Assembly: GCA_910579865.1 (NCBI GenBank)
Contig: CAJTXA010000005.1
Coordinates: 1 to 64,000 of the forward strand
Reading direction: 5' to 3'
Length of the DNA: 64,000 bases
DNA from: an uncultured Lachnospiraceae bacterium
GTDB lineage: Bacteria; Bacillota; Clostridia; Lachnospirales; Lachnospiraceae
The number at the start of each line of letters is the position of its first letter. The first letter of the stretch is position 1. Positions 16,180 through 24,134 of this stretch are shown in pieces. Below the pieces are notes generated by a model that did no database searches, was not told the DNA's origin, and worked only from the letters and a program-made list of their open reading frames with translations. Made by a program: the position numbers and the translations under genes.

Positions 16180-16674
16180 TTGACTTTACAAGAAGAACAT
16201 ATTATTAGTACACTAATTGGATTGGTCGGAGCCTGTGAAACCAATCCCAAAACCTCAAATACAGATACTCTAATTATAAAAGCTCTTGTATTTCCATTTA
16301 TGGAATACAAAACTTTAGATGAAAAAACTCTGTTATCTCAAGAAATTATCAATGAAATCTATATTGAAAAAAATAAGATTTCCCCTAACTGCGCACAATG
16401 TTCCTCTCCTTGTGGCAATACTTCTGATTATGATATGCAGCGAATTTATAAAGCCAAAGAACCTATTCGTAAATTAAAACTTCAGCTTTTATCTGAACTG
16501 CAAAACCTTGCCCTACACTTATATCAACATCCAAACCAAATGACAACATCTGAATCAGAAATTCTGTTTCTTTACAAAGCGCTTTCTTTTCTTGGCTGCG
16601 ATAGAGAAGAAGAAGCTTTTATTCAGATTTTAGAGGAAGCAAATCACCTTAGAAAGGAGCTAGCATTATTTTAA
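16180..16674 (+). CDS. Hypothetical protein with a CxxC-x3-C motif
   Basis: About 164 residues from a TTG at 16180 with a perfect GGAGG site 7 nt upstream; an in-frame ATG at 16141 lacks one. The protein is helical with a central NCAQCSSPCGNTSDYDM motif that could bind a metal or an iron-sulfur cluster, and a C-terminal CDREEEAF segment. The N-terminus contains ACETNPKTSNTDTLIIKAL. I do not recognise the family. It is the only plus-strand gene of the inner segment and reads away from its neighbours. Confidence 0.7.
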   Translation: MTLQEEHIISTLIGLVGACETNPKTSNTDTLIIKALVFPFMEYKTLDEKTLLSQEIINEIYIEKNKISPNCAQCSSPCGNTSDYDMQRIYKAKEPIRKLKLQLLSELQNLALHLYQHPNQMTTSESEILFLYKALSFLGCDREEEAFIQILEEANHLRKELALF

Positions 16675-16768
16675 AAAAAATAGGACATTTTACAGTAGGA
16701 AAATAAACTTTCTTTTCAAATAAAGAAAATACCTTAATTATACCAAAGGATGATTTCATTTAACAGAA

Positions 16769-17026
16769 TCATCCTTTTTCGGTAGCACACTCTACCATTA
16801 ATTTATAGTCAACGGAAGATTGCAACTCACCGAGTTGGTTTTTCCATGAATTATTTTTTATTCCGATTTTTTTGAAACCTAGCTTTTCATAAACATGTTG
16901 TGCACGAGTATTAGTTAAATTTGTATCAAATATAATTTTTTTATATCCATAAACTGTTTTTTGTCTCTTCGTTACGGAAATAACTTCCTTGTAATCCAAT
17001 ATACACCAGTCTTTCGCTAAAAACAT
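16769..17026 (-). pseudogene. GNAT acetyltransferase, C-terminal fragment
   Basis: The 85-codon frame carries the C-terminal part of a GNAT fold: GYKKIIFDTNLTNTRAQ then HVYEKLGFKKIG and NQLGELQSSVDYKL. The acetyl-CoA-binding N-terminal half is missing. Only a residual MFLAKDWCILDYKEV precedes it. With a family length of about 150 residues, this is a broken gene. Confidence 0.7.
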
Positions 17027-17109
17027 CTTTTAATAAAATAATTAATTTATCAATGTATTTATCTATTCTAAATATTCTGAATCGCCTACCTCCTCATTTT
17101 CATTTACCA

Positions 17110-17140
17110 CAAAAATATAAGGCATAGCAACCGCCATACC
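17110..17140 (-). terminator. Likely terminator of the aminotransferase gene
   Basis: On the minus strand GGTATGGC (17140-17133) pairs with GCTATGCC (17128-17121) around GGTT, with two G-U pairs. TTATATTTTTG follows. It is 57 nt past the stop codon. Confidence 0.55.
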
Positions 17141-17196
17141 CCACATTTTATACGCTCCAACTGCACCCTTACTTCCAGCAGCCTGGCTCTATCTTT

Positions 17197-18480
17197 TTAT
17201 TTATTTAATAATTTTTCCACAGAAGCTAATTTTACACAAAGTACAAACATCTTTGTTGCCTCTATCATCTCTTCTGGTGTTGGAAAAGAAGGTGCAATTC
17301 GAATATTGGAATCTTTTGGGTCCTTTTCATATGGATAAGTTGCTCCTGCACCAGTAAGCACTAATCCAAGTTCCTTACACTTTGCAACAATTAGCTTTGC
17401 ACATCCTGGCATAGCATCAAAAGAAATAAAATATCCACCTCTTGGTTTTGTCCAGCTTCCAATTCCAAGTCCTGTAAGCTCTTCTTCCAAAATATGAAGC
17501 ACCGCCTCAAACTTTGGCCGAAGCAAAGCAGCATGTTTCTTCATATGTGCATTTAAGCCATCTATATTTTTAAAGAATCTTACATGACGAAGCTGGTTAA
17601 TCTTATCATGCCCAATAATCTGCGTGGTCATAAACTTCTTAATATACTCCATGTTTTCCAGTGATGTTGCAATTGCTGATACACCAGAACCAGGAAAACT
17701 TACTTTAGAAGTTGATGCAAATACATAAACCATATTTGGATTCCCTGCCTTTTCACACTCTTCCAAAATATTTAAAATCTTATCTTGAATATCTTCAAAA
17801 ATATGATGAATACAATATGCATTATCCCAGAAAATTCGAAAATCTTCTGCTTTTGGCTTTAAATTTGCAAAACGTCTTACTACCTCATCTGAATAAGTAA
17901 TACCAGTTGGATTGGAATACTTTGGCACACACCAGATTCCTTTTACAGAAGCATCTTGATTGACATATTGTTCTACCAAATCCATATCTGGCCCATCTTC
18001 TCCCATTGGAATTGGAATCATTTCAATTCCAAATAATTCTGTAATTTTAAAATGCCGATCGTACCCAGGAACCGGACATAAAAATTTTACTTGTTCTAAT
18101 TTACACCACGGTGTTGATCCATTTACTCCCATTACCATTGAGCGCATAACCGTATCATACATAATATTTAAACTAGAATTTCCACATACAATTACATTTG
18201 CTTTTTTTACTTCCATCATATCGGCTAATAACTGTCGGCACTCCCCAATCCCATCCCAGTCACCATAATTTCTAGTATCATTTCCCAGCAAAGTATTCAT
18301 ATCTGAATTTCCATTAATCACATCTAACATTGGCATAGAAATTGCCAGTTGAGAAGCTCCAGGCTTTCCTCTTGCCATATTGAAAGAACGTCCTTTTGCT
18401 TCTTCTGTCTTAAATTCTTCTTCTAAACTCGCTTTTAATGATAAAAGTTCTTCCCGACTCATATCTACATATGCTTTCAT
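17197..18480 (-). CDS. PLP-dependent aminotransferase, Asp_aminotransf (PF12897) type
   Basis: 427 residues, complete. Features of this fold-type I subgroup are FNMARGKPGASQLAIS near the N-terminus, WCVPKYSNPTGITYSD (substrate/cofactor loop), WDNAYCIHH (Asp and Tyr contacting PLP) and the Schiff-base lysine in ASTSKVSFPGSG. The C-terminus contributes RIAPSFP with the substrate carboxylate-binding Arg. Members act as aspartate-type transaminases. It is monocistronic, with a leader of more than 200 nt that holds a CTC...GAG hairpin around 18503-18532 on the minus strand. Confidence 0.85.
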   Translation of the reverse strand: MKAYVDMSREELLSLKASLEEEFKTEEAKGRSFNMARGKPGASQLAISMPMLDVINGNSDMNTLLGNDTRNYGDWDGIGECRQLLADMMEVKKANVIVCGNSSLNIMYDTVMRSMVMGVNGSTPWCKLEQVKFLCPVPGYDRHFKITELFGIEMIPIPMGEDGPDMDLVEQYVNQDASVKGIWCVPKYSNPTGITYSDEVVRRFANLKPKAEDFRIFWDNAYCIHHIFEDIQDKILNILEECEKAGNPNMVYVFASTSKVSFPGSGVSAIATSLENMEYIKKFMTTQIIGHDKINQLRHVRFFKNIDGLNAHMKKHAALLRPKFEAVLHILEEELTGLGIGSWTKPRGGYFISFDAMPGCAKLIVAKCKELGLVLTGAGATYPYEKDPKDSNIRIAPSFPTPEEMIEATKMFVLCVKLASVEKLLNK

Positions 18481-18707
18481 ATGTAATCTCTGCTACTCAA
18501 AATATGGACAAATATCCATATCGAGAGATTGAAAATCCATTCCCGACTAGCCATTGGTACAGCTTATTTTGCACCTTTAAGACCTATTTTTGGATATTTT
18601 GCCGAGTAACTTCTCCTTTCTTTTTATTACGTCTTTTATAATCTTCGTATTTCCTCGATAGATGACGTTGTTTTCCTTTTTAAAAAATATACTCTCTGCA
18701 TAAAATA

Positions 18708-19424
18708 TTAAAGTACCTTCTTCAGCTTGATATAAATACCTACAAAACACGTATATGGTTGAATAATCGCTTCAAAATATTGTCTGTCTTCAAGAGCAAA
18801 TTTATTATTTGTCGCAAGCCAGTCACCCCATGCTTTGCTAAAACAATTCATTTCCCATGTTTTCACTGACTCGATTCTATCACTGCTGCCAATAAGCTCT
18901 TTCCAAAGTTTTGGTGTTTTGAACATATGGCTATCTTCTTTAAGCCAATCAAAAAGAAGCTCTTGGGCACAACCTGTATATTCCTCCTTTAGACCAGGAA
19001 TTCCTATCAAAATCACTCCATCTTCTTTTATAAACGGCAAAATCTTTTCTTGAAAAAATCCCTTGCTTCCTCCAAAATAATGATAAGCGTCAATACTAAT
19101 CAACGCATGGAAGTATTTTTTCTCAAAATGAAGATTGTTTGCATCCTCACAAATAGGTGTTATTTGCTCTCCAACACCCCATTCAACAAATCGTTTTTTA
19201 TTTTCTTCTGCACTTACCCATAAATCATTTGCGAAAACTTTCGCTTTTGTCTCTTTTGCAATAACAAGACTCGTCAATCCCTTTCCACATCCTAAGTCAA
19301 GAATTCTATCGTGAGGAACAAGCTGTAACGGATATTTGTCAAACAGCTCTTCTAATATCCTTACGCTATTTGGCCCCATCATTGTTTCTGCGGAAATATA
19401 CGCCTTATAGTCATCAATATTCAT
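18708..19424 (-). CDS. SAM-dependent methyltransferase
   Basis: 239 residues from the ATG at 19424, which has GGAGG 8 nt upstream; an earlier in-frame GTG overlaps that site. Motif I is ILDLGCGKGLTSLVI (about 43-57), motif II ends in FANDLW, and the post-core ALISIDAYHYFGG matches Methyltransf_11/25-type small-molecule methylases. The substrate is unknown. It is the first gene inside the inner segment next to the recombinase N-terminal fragment. Confidence 0.8.
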   Translation of the reverse strand: MNIDDYKAYISAETMMGPNSVRILEELFDKYPLQLVPHDRILDLGCGKGLTSLVIAKETKAKVFANDLWVSAEENKKRFVEWGVGEQITPICEDANNLHFEKKYFHALISIDAYHYFGGSKGFFQEKILPFIKEDGVILIGIPGLKEEYTGCAQELLFDWLKEDSHMFKTPKLWKELIGSSDRIESVKTWEMNCFSKAWGDWLATNNKFALEDRQYFEAIIQPYTCFVGIYIKLKKVL

Positions 19425-19578
19425 GCATCTCACCTCCTGTCTAATAAAACAGTTACTATTTCATCTCTGCAATCTTATACCATCAGCAATTTTACTTTAT
19501 TTCGAATAAGATTTCAAGCAAAAAATTAGAAATCCTTTGATTTCTTTTTTCTAGTTATGTTTAAAATCACTCCACCAT

Positions 19579-20278
19579 TTTGTAAAATATAATCTACAGA
19601 ACGTTTTTCAAATTGTTTCCCTTTCGCTGTCTGTACTCCTAAAGAGTTTAAAAACTGCGCAATATTGGCAATGCTCATTCCTTCTTCCACATATTTATAG
19701 AAAATCAGCCTTACAACCTTTGCCTGTTCCTCTACAATTACAGGTGTGGCCTTTGCATACGGAACAGTATAACCATAGGGAGGCTTTGCCTGAAAATTTC
19801 CACGCATTGCATTTTCACTCATTCCACGAAATACCTCTCCTGATAGACGAATGGAATAATACTCATCCATCCATTCAATGATTCGTTCCATCAATGTGCC
19901 AAATGGTCCTTCCACAAGTGGTTCTGATACACTTACTACATCTACCCGATCTTTTTTCAGCATAGATTTATATACAATCGACTCCTCCTGATTTCTAGCA
20001 AATCTAGAAAATTTCCATACCAAAATCATATCAAATGGATGTTCCTTTGCTTTTGCTAATGCAATCATTCTTTGAAACTCTGGCCGTTTTTCTGCCTTTT
20101 TTCCTGAGATACCTCCCTCCTCCAAAAATATCCCATTTTCTGGTACAACAATTTGATTCTTTTTTGCATACTCAAGAATCAATCTCTTTTGTGCATCTGG
20201 AGATAATTCTTCTTGTTTATCTGTTGATACTCGAATATAAACAGCAGCGGTTACAAACGATTCTTTTTTACATTCCAA
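19579..20278 (-). pseudogene. Large serine recombinase, N-terminal catalytic fragment
   Basis: About 234 residues of recombinase sequence. The resolvase catalytic domain has its nucleophile Ser18 in VYIRVSTDKQEE and the arginine motif KFSRFARN. The beginning of the Recombinase domain follows (GNFQAKPPYGY, then GKQFEKRSVDYILQN). After ILQN the frame runs 16 codons into inner-segment DNA and stops at 19526. The matching C-terminal piece at 11743-12552 resumes with PVYKG. The TTG start at 20278 follows AGGAGGG. Catalysis alone might survive, but DNA binding needs the missing zinc-ribbon half. Confidence 0.88.
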
Positions 20279-20430
20279 TCTCTTTCCACCCTCCTAAAAT
20301 TTCATTTTTATTCTTACTATATAATAAATCTTCTCTTAGATAAACAATAAAAAACAATACGCATATAAAAAAAGCTCTTACATAAACTATAGCAAAAGGT
20401 ATTTTTTATCGAAAAAGAAAGGACCAAACA

Positions 20431-20604
20431 TTGCAAGTAACTTATCAAAACATTTATCTTATAAAACAAAAGGAAGATAACCTATCAGAAAAAGAACTTT
20501 CCTACAACGAAATGCCAAATAAAAAGACATTTTCTAATGAAACATGCAGCCAAGAACTAGAATCCCGAATGATGCAGTCTCTTGGATTTACTCCAATTCC
20601 TTAA
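20431..20604 (+). CDS. 57-residue protein next to the attachment site
   Basis: A TTG at 20431 preceded by AAAGGA opens a polar frame with LIKQKEDNLSEKELSYNE and the C-terminus SRMMQSLGFTPIP. It is divergent from the recombinase gene and ends 26 bp before the attachment arm. Position and size fit an accessory gene of the element, for example a directionality factor. No homology supports that, and the frame could still be non-coding. Confidence 0.4.
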   Translation: MQVTYQNIYLIKQKEDNLSEKELSYNEMPNKKTFSNETCSQELESRMMQSLGFTPIP

Positions 20605-20630
20605 CTTTCCAAAATAGTTTTCTTTTTGTA

Positions 20631-20648
20631 GGTTCCCGAATCTGGTCA
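20631..20648. repeat. Element end: left attachment half-site
   Basis: GGTTCCCGAATCTG (20631-20644) is element DNA, followed by the shared GTCA (20645-20648) and then sleC sequence. Its reverse complement matches the other end (11694-11708) at 11 of 15 positions. Confidence 0.75.
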
Positions 20649-21516
20649 TCCATTCTGGGCACTTACTTCTCTGCCCATCACAGTACTGTGTTAGAATTGG
20701 CTGCTTTACATCTGGTCTGGATAAATATTGATCAAAAATTTCATCAACTACCTCAGAAATACTGTCAAATATATTTCGTTCTGGAATCCACTTATGATCA
20801 AACGCAGTCGAAGAAGTAATTGTAAAATCAAACAATTTATTTCGATACCACTCTGTATAAACTCGATTCATTGTAAATGACATAATCGCCAATACATTTG
20901 CGACAATTGTAGATTTTGGCCAAGTTGCATAAATCTCTGAAGAAGCCACATTCTTTACATAATCTTTATAAGGTACATAATAATTTTGTGCTGTTGTATC
21001 AGTAGGTACCCCATCATGAACTACAATCGTTTCTGGCACCACCACCCGGCTTAAAACAATTTCACCAGGTTCTCCAACTGGTTTTATCTCTGCCTCAGCA
21101 ATCTTAGGCGGATAATCTCCATATAATGTATGTGCTGGAATAACAATATTTTGTTCCTTATTCTGATCCGTAATTGGATTTAGCCGAACTGGCTGTACAG
21201 AGGTGGTATCCTGTAAAATCTCTGTTCCTGATACATCAAATGGCTCATACCCTTCCGCTAATACCTGTATCGTATATTCTGAATAAGGCTGTTCCATCCC
21301 CGGACTTAAACTAAGTTCAATCGGAGGGGTTGGAAGAGAAATCACTTCTGTCTGTCCAGAAGAATTTGAAGTCAATCGTTCAATCACTCTATCTGGCTCC
21401 CCTGTATATGATATCGTAACCGTTGCTCCCTGGATTGGTCGATTTAATGCTGTAATTGAAACTTGAAGATTCCCTCTAGAACTTCCCTCCTGCAATGCTT
21501 TTAAAGTAGGTCGCAT
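20647..21516 (-). pseudogene. sleC: SleC-like spore cortex-lytic enzyme, N-terminal part (interrupted gene)
   Basis: 291 residues (ATG at 21516) of the SleC family, which degrades spore cortex peptidoglycan during germination. The order is a carboxypeptidase-regulatory-like beta domain (about 15-95, GATVTISYTGEPDRVI), a Pro-rich linker (VIPAHTLYGDYPPKI) and the SpoIID-like lytic transglycosylase core (YKDYVKNVASSEIYATWP, then ITSSTAFDHKWIPERN and QYCDGQRSKCPEWMT). After MT the frame enters the element and stops at 20557 with 28 unrelated residues. The end of the catalytic domain and the PG-binding domain are at 11307-11692. It lies 80 nt downstream of ispG. Confidence 0.85.
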
Positions 21517-21595
21517 AAAAAATAAAAACCTCAATTATGATTTCTACAAGTATATGCCAGAATCTCAAAACAAATAACATCCAATTCTTTAAACT

Positions 21596-22648
21596 CTATT
21601 TTCCCCAATTCTCCAACTCTTTTCGTAACACCAAAAGCAGCTCTTCTTCTGGAACTTTTCGAACGATTTCTCCTTTTTTCATAAAAAGCCCTTCTCCATT
21701 TCCTCCAGCAATTCCTAAATCTGCTTCTTTTGCTTCTCCAGGACCATTTACTGCACATCCCATAACTGCCACTTTTATATCCAAATCAAATTCTTCTACC
21801 ATCGTTTCTACCTGATTGGCAAGTCCAATCAAATCAATCTGTGTTCTGCCACAAGTAGGACAGGAAACAACCTCTATTCCTCCTTTTCGCAGTCCAAGTG
21901 TCCGAAGAATCAATTTTGCTGATTTCACTTCTTCTACAGGATCTCCGCTTAAAGACACCCGAATCGTATCCCCTATTCCTTGTCCTAAAATCAATCCGAG
22001 TCCAACTGCTGACTTTATATTTCCAGAATAAACAGTACCAGCCTCTGTAATTCCCACATGAAGCGGATAAGTAATCTGTTGTGCAATCAGCTTATGCGCT
22101 TCTACACACATCAAAACATTAGAAGATTTAATACTGACAACCAGATTCTGATAATCCATATCTTCTATCATTTTCACTTTCTCTATTGCACTTTCTACAA
22201 GTCCTGCAGCTGTAACACCATGATATTTTTCTACAAGAGATTTCTCTAAAGAACCACTATTTACTCCAATTCGAATTGGAATCTTTCGTTCTTTTGCTAC
22301 TTCCACTACAGTTTTTACCTTTTTTAAATCTCCGATATTTCCAGGATTAATTCGAATCTTATCAGCTCCATACTCCATAGCAGCAATTGCCATTTTATAG
22401 TCAAAATGAATATCTGCTACTAAAGGAATTTGTATTTGCTTTTTAATTTCTTTTAATGCTTCTGCTGCTTTTTGTGTTGGAACAGTACATCGCACAATTT
22501 CACATCCTACCGCCTCTAAACGATGAATTTGTGCTACTGTCGCTTTCACATCCTCTGTCCTTGTATTGGTCATAGATTGAATTAAAATCGGATTTCCTCC
22601 ACCAATCACTCTATTTCCAATTTTAATTACCCTTGTGCTCTGATGCAT
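21596..22648 (-). CDS. ispG: 4-hydroxy-3-methylbut-2-enyl diphosphate synthase (GcpE)
   Basis: 350 residues; the ATG at 22648 (MHQSTRVIKIG) follows GAGGAGAG, whereas the longer frame to 22669 has no site. IspG is the 4Fe-4S enzyme of the MEP isoprenoid pathway. The TIM-barrel part shows NPILIQSMTNTRTEDV and IRINPGNIG. The cluster ligands are Cys in VSCPTCGRT and in MGCAVNGPGEA. Dxr of the same pathway is encoded 2.5 kb upstream in the rseP block, so the usual rseP-ispG neighbourhood has been separated by the sigma factor pair. Confidence 0.95.
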   Translation of the reverse strand: MHQSTRVIKIGNRVIGGGNPILIQSMTNTRTEDVKATVAQIHRLEAVGCEIVRCTVPTQKAAEALKEIKKQIQIPLVADIHFDYKMAIAAMEYGADKIRINPGNIGDLKKVKTVVEVAKERKIPIRIGVNSGSLEKSLVEKYHGVTAAGLVESAIEKVKMIEDMDYQNLVVSIKSSNVLMCVEAHKLIAQQITYPLHVGITEAGTVYSGNIKSAVGLGLILGQGIGDTIRVSLSGDPVEEVKSAKLILRTLGLRKGGIEVVSCPTCGRTQIDLIGLANQVETMVEEFDLDIKVAVMGCAVNGPGEAKEADLGIAGGNGEGLFMKKGEIVRKVPEEELLLVLRKELENWGK

Positions 22649-22833
22649 AATCGCTCTCCTCACTTTCAAATTTTTTTATGGTAAACAAATCTCTTTTTTG
22701 ATTTTATTATTAAAATAATTCTTTATTTTTAATAATTTTAAATGTTCTAATTAAAATATACATGCCAAATTATACAGCAAATTGTTTTTCTTTGCAAGTG
22801 AAAAAACGCATCAAATTTCTCAATTAAAATCAC

Positions 22834-22877
22834 AAAAAGTTGCTGTACAACAACCTATTAAGGCCGATGTACAGCAA
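22834..22877 (-). terminator. Terminator of the sigma/anti-sigma operon
   Basis: TTGCTGTACA (22840-22849) and TGTACAGCAA (22868-22877) form a perfect 10-bp stem. On the minus strand CTTTTTG follows. It is 30 nt beyond the anti-sigma gene. Confidence 0.8.
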
Positions 22878-22906
22878 TTTTATATTTTATAAAAGAAAGA
22901 ATTCTG

Positions 22907-23497
22907 TTACTGTAAAGAATTTGGCATCTGATATTTATGTGGGCTTGTGCACCAGCCATCCTGGTATAAAATTGTCATATATAATGTTTCCTTTCCATTT
23001 GAAACTTTTACATAGCACACATCATCTTTAAATTGATCTGTTATCTCAATTTTTTGATCATAATAATATACCCAGACTGTACCATCCTCTTTATATTCCA
23101 CTTCAGGACTATTTAGATGCTCTAAAAGTTCACTTTCTGTCAATGGGCGCTCACTTCCATCCTCTTCTATAGCGACTCCGCCACCCTCTCTTTTTTCTGT
23201 TGTTCCATCTTTTAACTGATAGGACATCTGATAGGTTCCACTTGTATTATATTCAAAAGTTACATCTGTCTGGTCTCCCTCAATCCAAAGCTGAACCGTT
23301 CTTTGAATTCCACCAATATCTGCTGCATATGCAACACCACCTCCACCTACCATCAATAAACCAACCATTATAGCTGCCGCTGCCACTCTAAATCTTGCTT
23401 TTTTATTTATCATCTTCATTTTTTCTACCTCCATATTCATTTCATTTGGGGAATGTAGTGCTGAAAACGCCTGCTTATATTTTTCTTTATTTGTCAT
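22907..23497 (-). CDS. Probable membrane anti-sigma factor of the ECF pair
   Basis: 196 residues: a short cytoplasmic N-terminus (about 1-35), one membrane helix (VAAAAIMVGLLMVGGGGVAYAA) and an extracellular C-terminal domain of about 140 residues. It overlaps the sigma factor gene by 11 nt, the standard layout for a sigma factor and its membrane-bound inhibitor. The extracytoplasmic part (TYQMSYQLKDGTTEKREGG, repeated acidic strands) is DUF4179/anti-sigma-like but I cannot fix the family. Release of the sigma factor would need proteolysis, and RseP is encoded next door. Confidence 0.75.
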   Translation of the reverse strand: MTNKEKYKQAFSALHSPNEMNMEVEKMKMINKKARFRVAAAAIMVGLLMVGGGGVAYAADIGGIQRTVQLWIEGDQTDVTFEYNTSGTYQMSYQLKDGTTEKREGGGVAIEEDGSERPLTESELLEHLNSPEVEYKEDGTVWVYYYDQKIEITDQFKDDVCYVKVSNGKETLYMTILYQDGWCTSPHKYQMPNSLQ

Positions 23498-23969
23498 CTT
23501 CCCATTCCTCCTGTAATTTTTCTTTCAACAGAGAACGTCCACGTGATAACCTGACTTTCACGTTACTTTCCGACAGTTTTAAAATTTCTGCAATTTCATG
23601 TATAGTATAATCCTCATAATAAAACAAATGAATCACAATCCGATACTTTTCTGGAAGATTCATTACTGTTTCAAATAACTCTTCCGATTCTGGAGTTTCA
23701 AATACCAGTGTCTCTATATAATCTTCAAGAGACATCTTATTTCTTCTCCAAAATGCACAATTTATATTTTTTGCTTTATTAATTGCTACTCGAATCAGCC
23801 ACGCTCGTATATGCTGTTCGTTGTCAAATTCTTTTTTTAAAGAATAATACTGAAGAAATGTATCCTGTACAACATCTTTCGCATCTTCTGTATTTTTACA
23901 GATCTGAAAAACAATGATATAAAGATTATTTTGATACTTTTCAAACAGTTCTTGTACTGATTGTCTCAT
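23487..23969 (-). CDS. ECF sigma factor (sigma-70 family)
   Basis: 160 residues with sigma region 2 (CKNTEDAKDVVQDTFLQYY, then AWLIRVAINKAKN) and region 4 (MNLPEKYRIVIHLFYYE, then TIHEIAEILKLSESNVKVRLSRGR). There is no sigma region 1 or 3, so it belongs to the extracytoplasmic-function group. It directs polymerase to promoters responding to an envelope signal, probably including its own. Upstream on the minus strand a TGTAAC / GTATTA pair spaced 18 bp is a possible ECF-type promoter, but the match is loose. The downstream gene overlaps and looks like the inhibitor. Confidence 0.92.
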   Translation of the reverse strand: MRQSVQELFEKYQNNLYIIVFQICKNTEDAKDVVQDTFLQYYSLKKEFDNEQHIRAWLIRVAINKAKNINCAFWRRNKMSLEDYIETLVFETPESEELFETVMNLPEKYRIVIHLFYYEDYTIHEIAEILKLSESNVKVRLSRGRSLLKEKLQEEWEDDK

Positions 23970-24078
23970 GCATGAGCAATCCTCCTTTTTTTATTATTGG
24001 AAGGCCTTTCACTAATAATACAATTCAGATAACCAAAAAGTTACAAAAAATTTTTATTTTCAATAAAATTTTTAAATG

Positions 24079-24121
24079 AAAAAAGCTATTACAAAACAAA
24101 TCGTTTTGTAACAGCTTTTTG
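24079..24121. terminator. Terminator after rseP
   Basis: Near-perfect 17-bp arms AAAAAGCTATTACAAAAC and GTTTTGTAACAGCTTTTT (one mismatch) surround AAATC. It lies 14 nt after the rseP stop and is followed by T-rich DNA on both strands. Confidence 0.85.
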
Positions 24122-24134
24122 TTGCTTTTTTCTT

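Larger units (their letters stand above)
12553..19578. mobile_element. Inner 7.0-kb segment inserted in the recombinase gene
   Basis: Both borders share ATT (plus strand 12550-12552 and 19577-19579), and the recombinase reading frame is restored exactly if the segment is removed. It carries a MIF homologue, blaR1/blaI, two unknown genes, a GNAT fragment, an aminotransferase and a methyltransferase, but no recombinase or transposase of its own. Joined, its ends read GTTTAAAATCAC, 14 bp, then GTGTAAAAAC, a loose dyad. Whether it came in as an element that lost its integrase or by another rearrangement is open. Confidence 0.6.
11691..20647 (-). mobile_element. Serine-recombinase integrative element inserted in the sleC-like gene
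   Basis: This 8.96-kb element separates two halves of one gene and ends in a shared GTCA. Its ends, joined as in a circle, form a 34-bp dyad: GGTTCCCGAATCTGG, then TCAA, then CCTTATTCGAAAACC. This is the symmetry expected for an attP of large serine recombinases. A gene for such a recombinase lies inside, but in two pieces (19579-20278 and 11743-12552). Without the inner 7-kb segment the element would be only about 1.9 kb: the recombinase plus one divergent small gene. The arrangement recalls sigK skin elements, which are removed during sporulation. Removal has not been shown here. Confidence 0.8.

Noticed and set aside
17083..17194. Minus-strand frame of 37 codons containing GSKGAVGAYKMWGMAV downstream of the aminotransferase gene
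   Set aside because: It has no start site, is closed by stops on both sides, and coincides with the hairpin that I take as the terminator.
18481..18707. Riboswitch in the aminotransferase leader
   Set aside because: Only a simple hairpin near 18503-18532 is visible; no conserved aptamer elements were recognised.
21531..21758. Minus-strand frame rich in Arg, Trp and Ser inside ispG
   Set aside because: Shadow of the ispG coding sequence in another frame.
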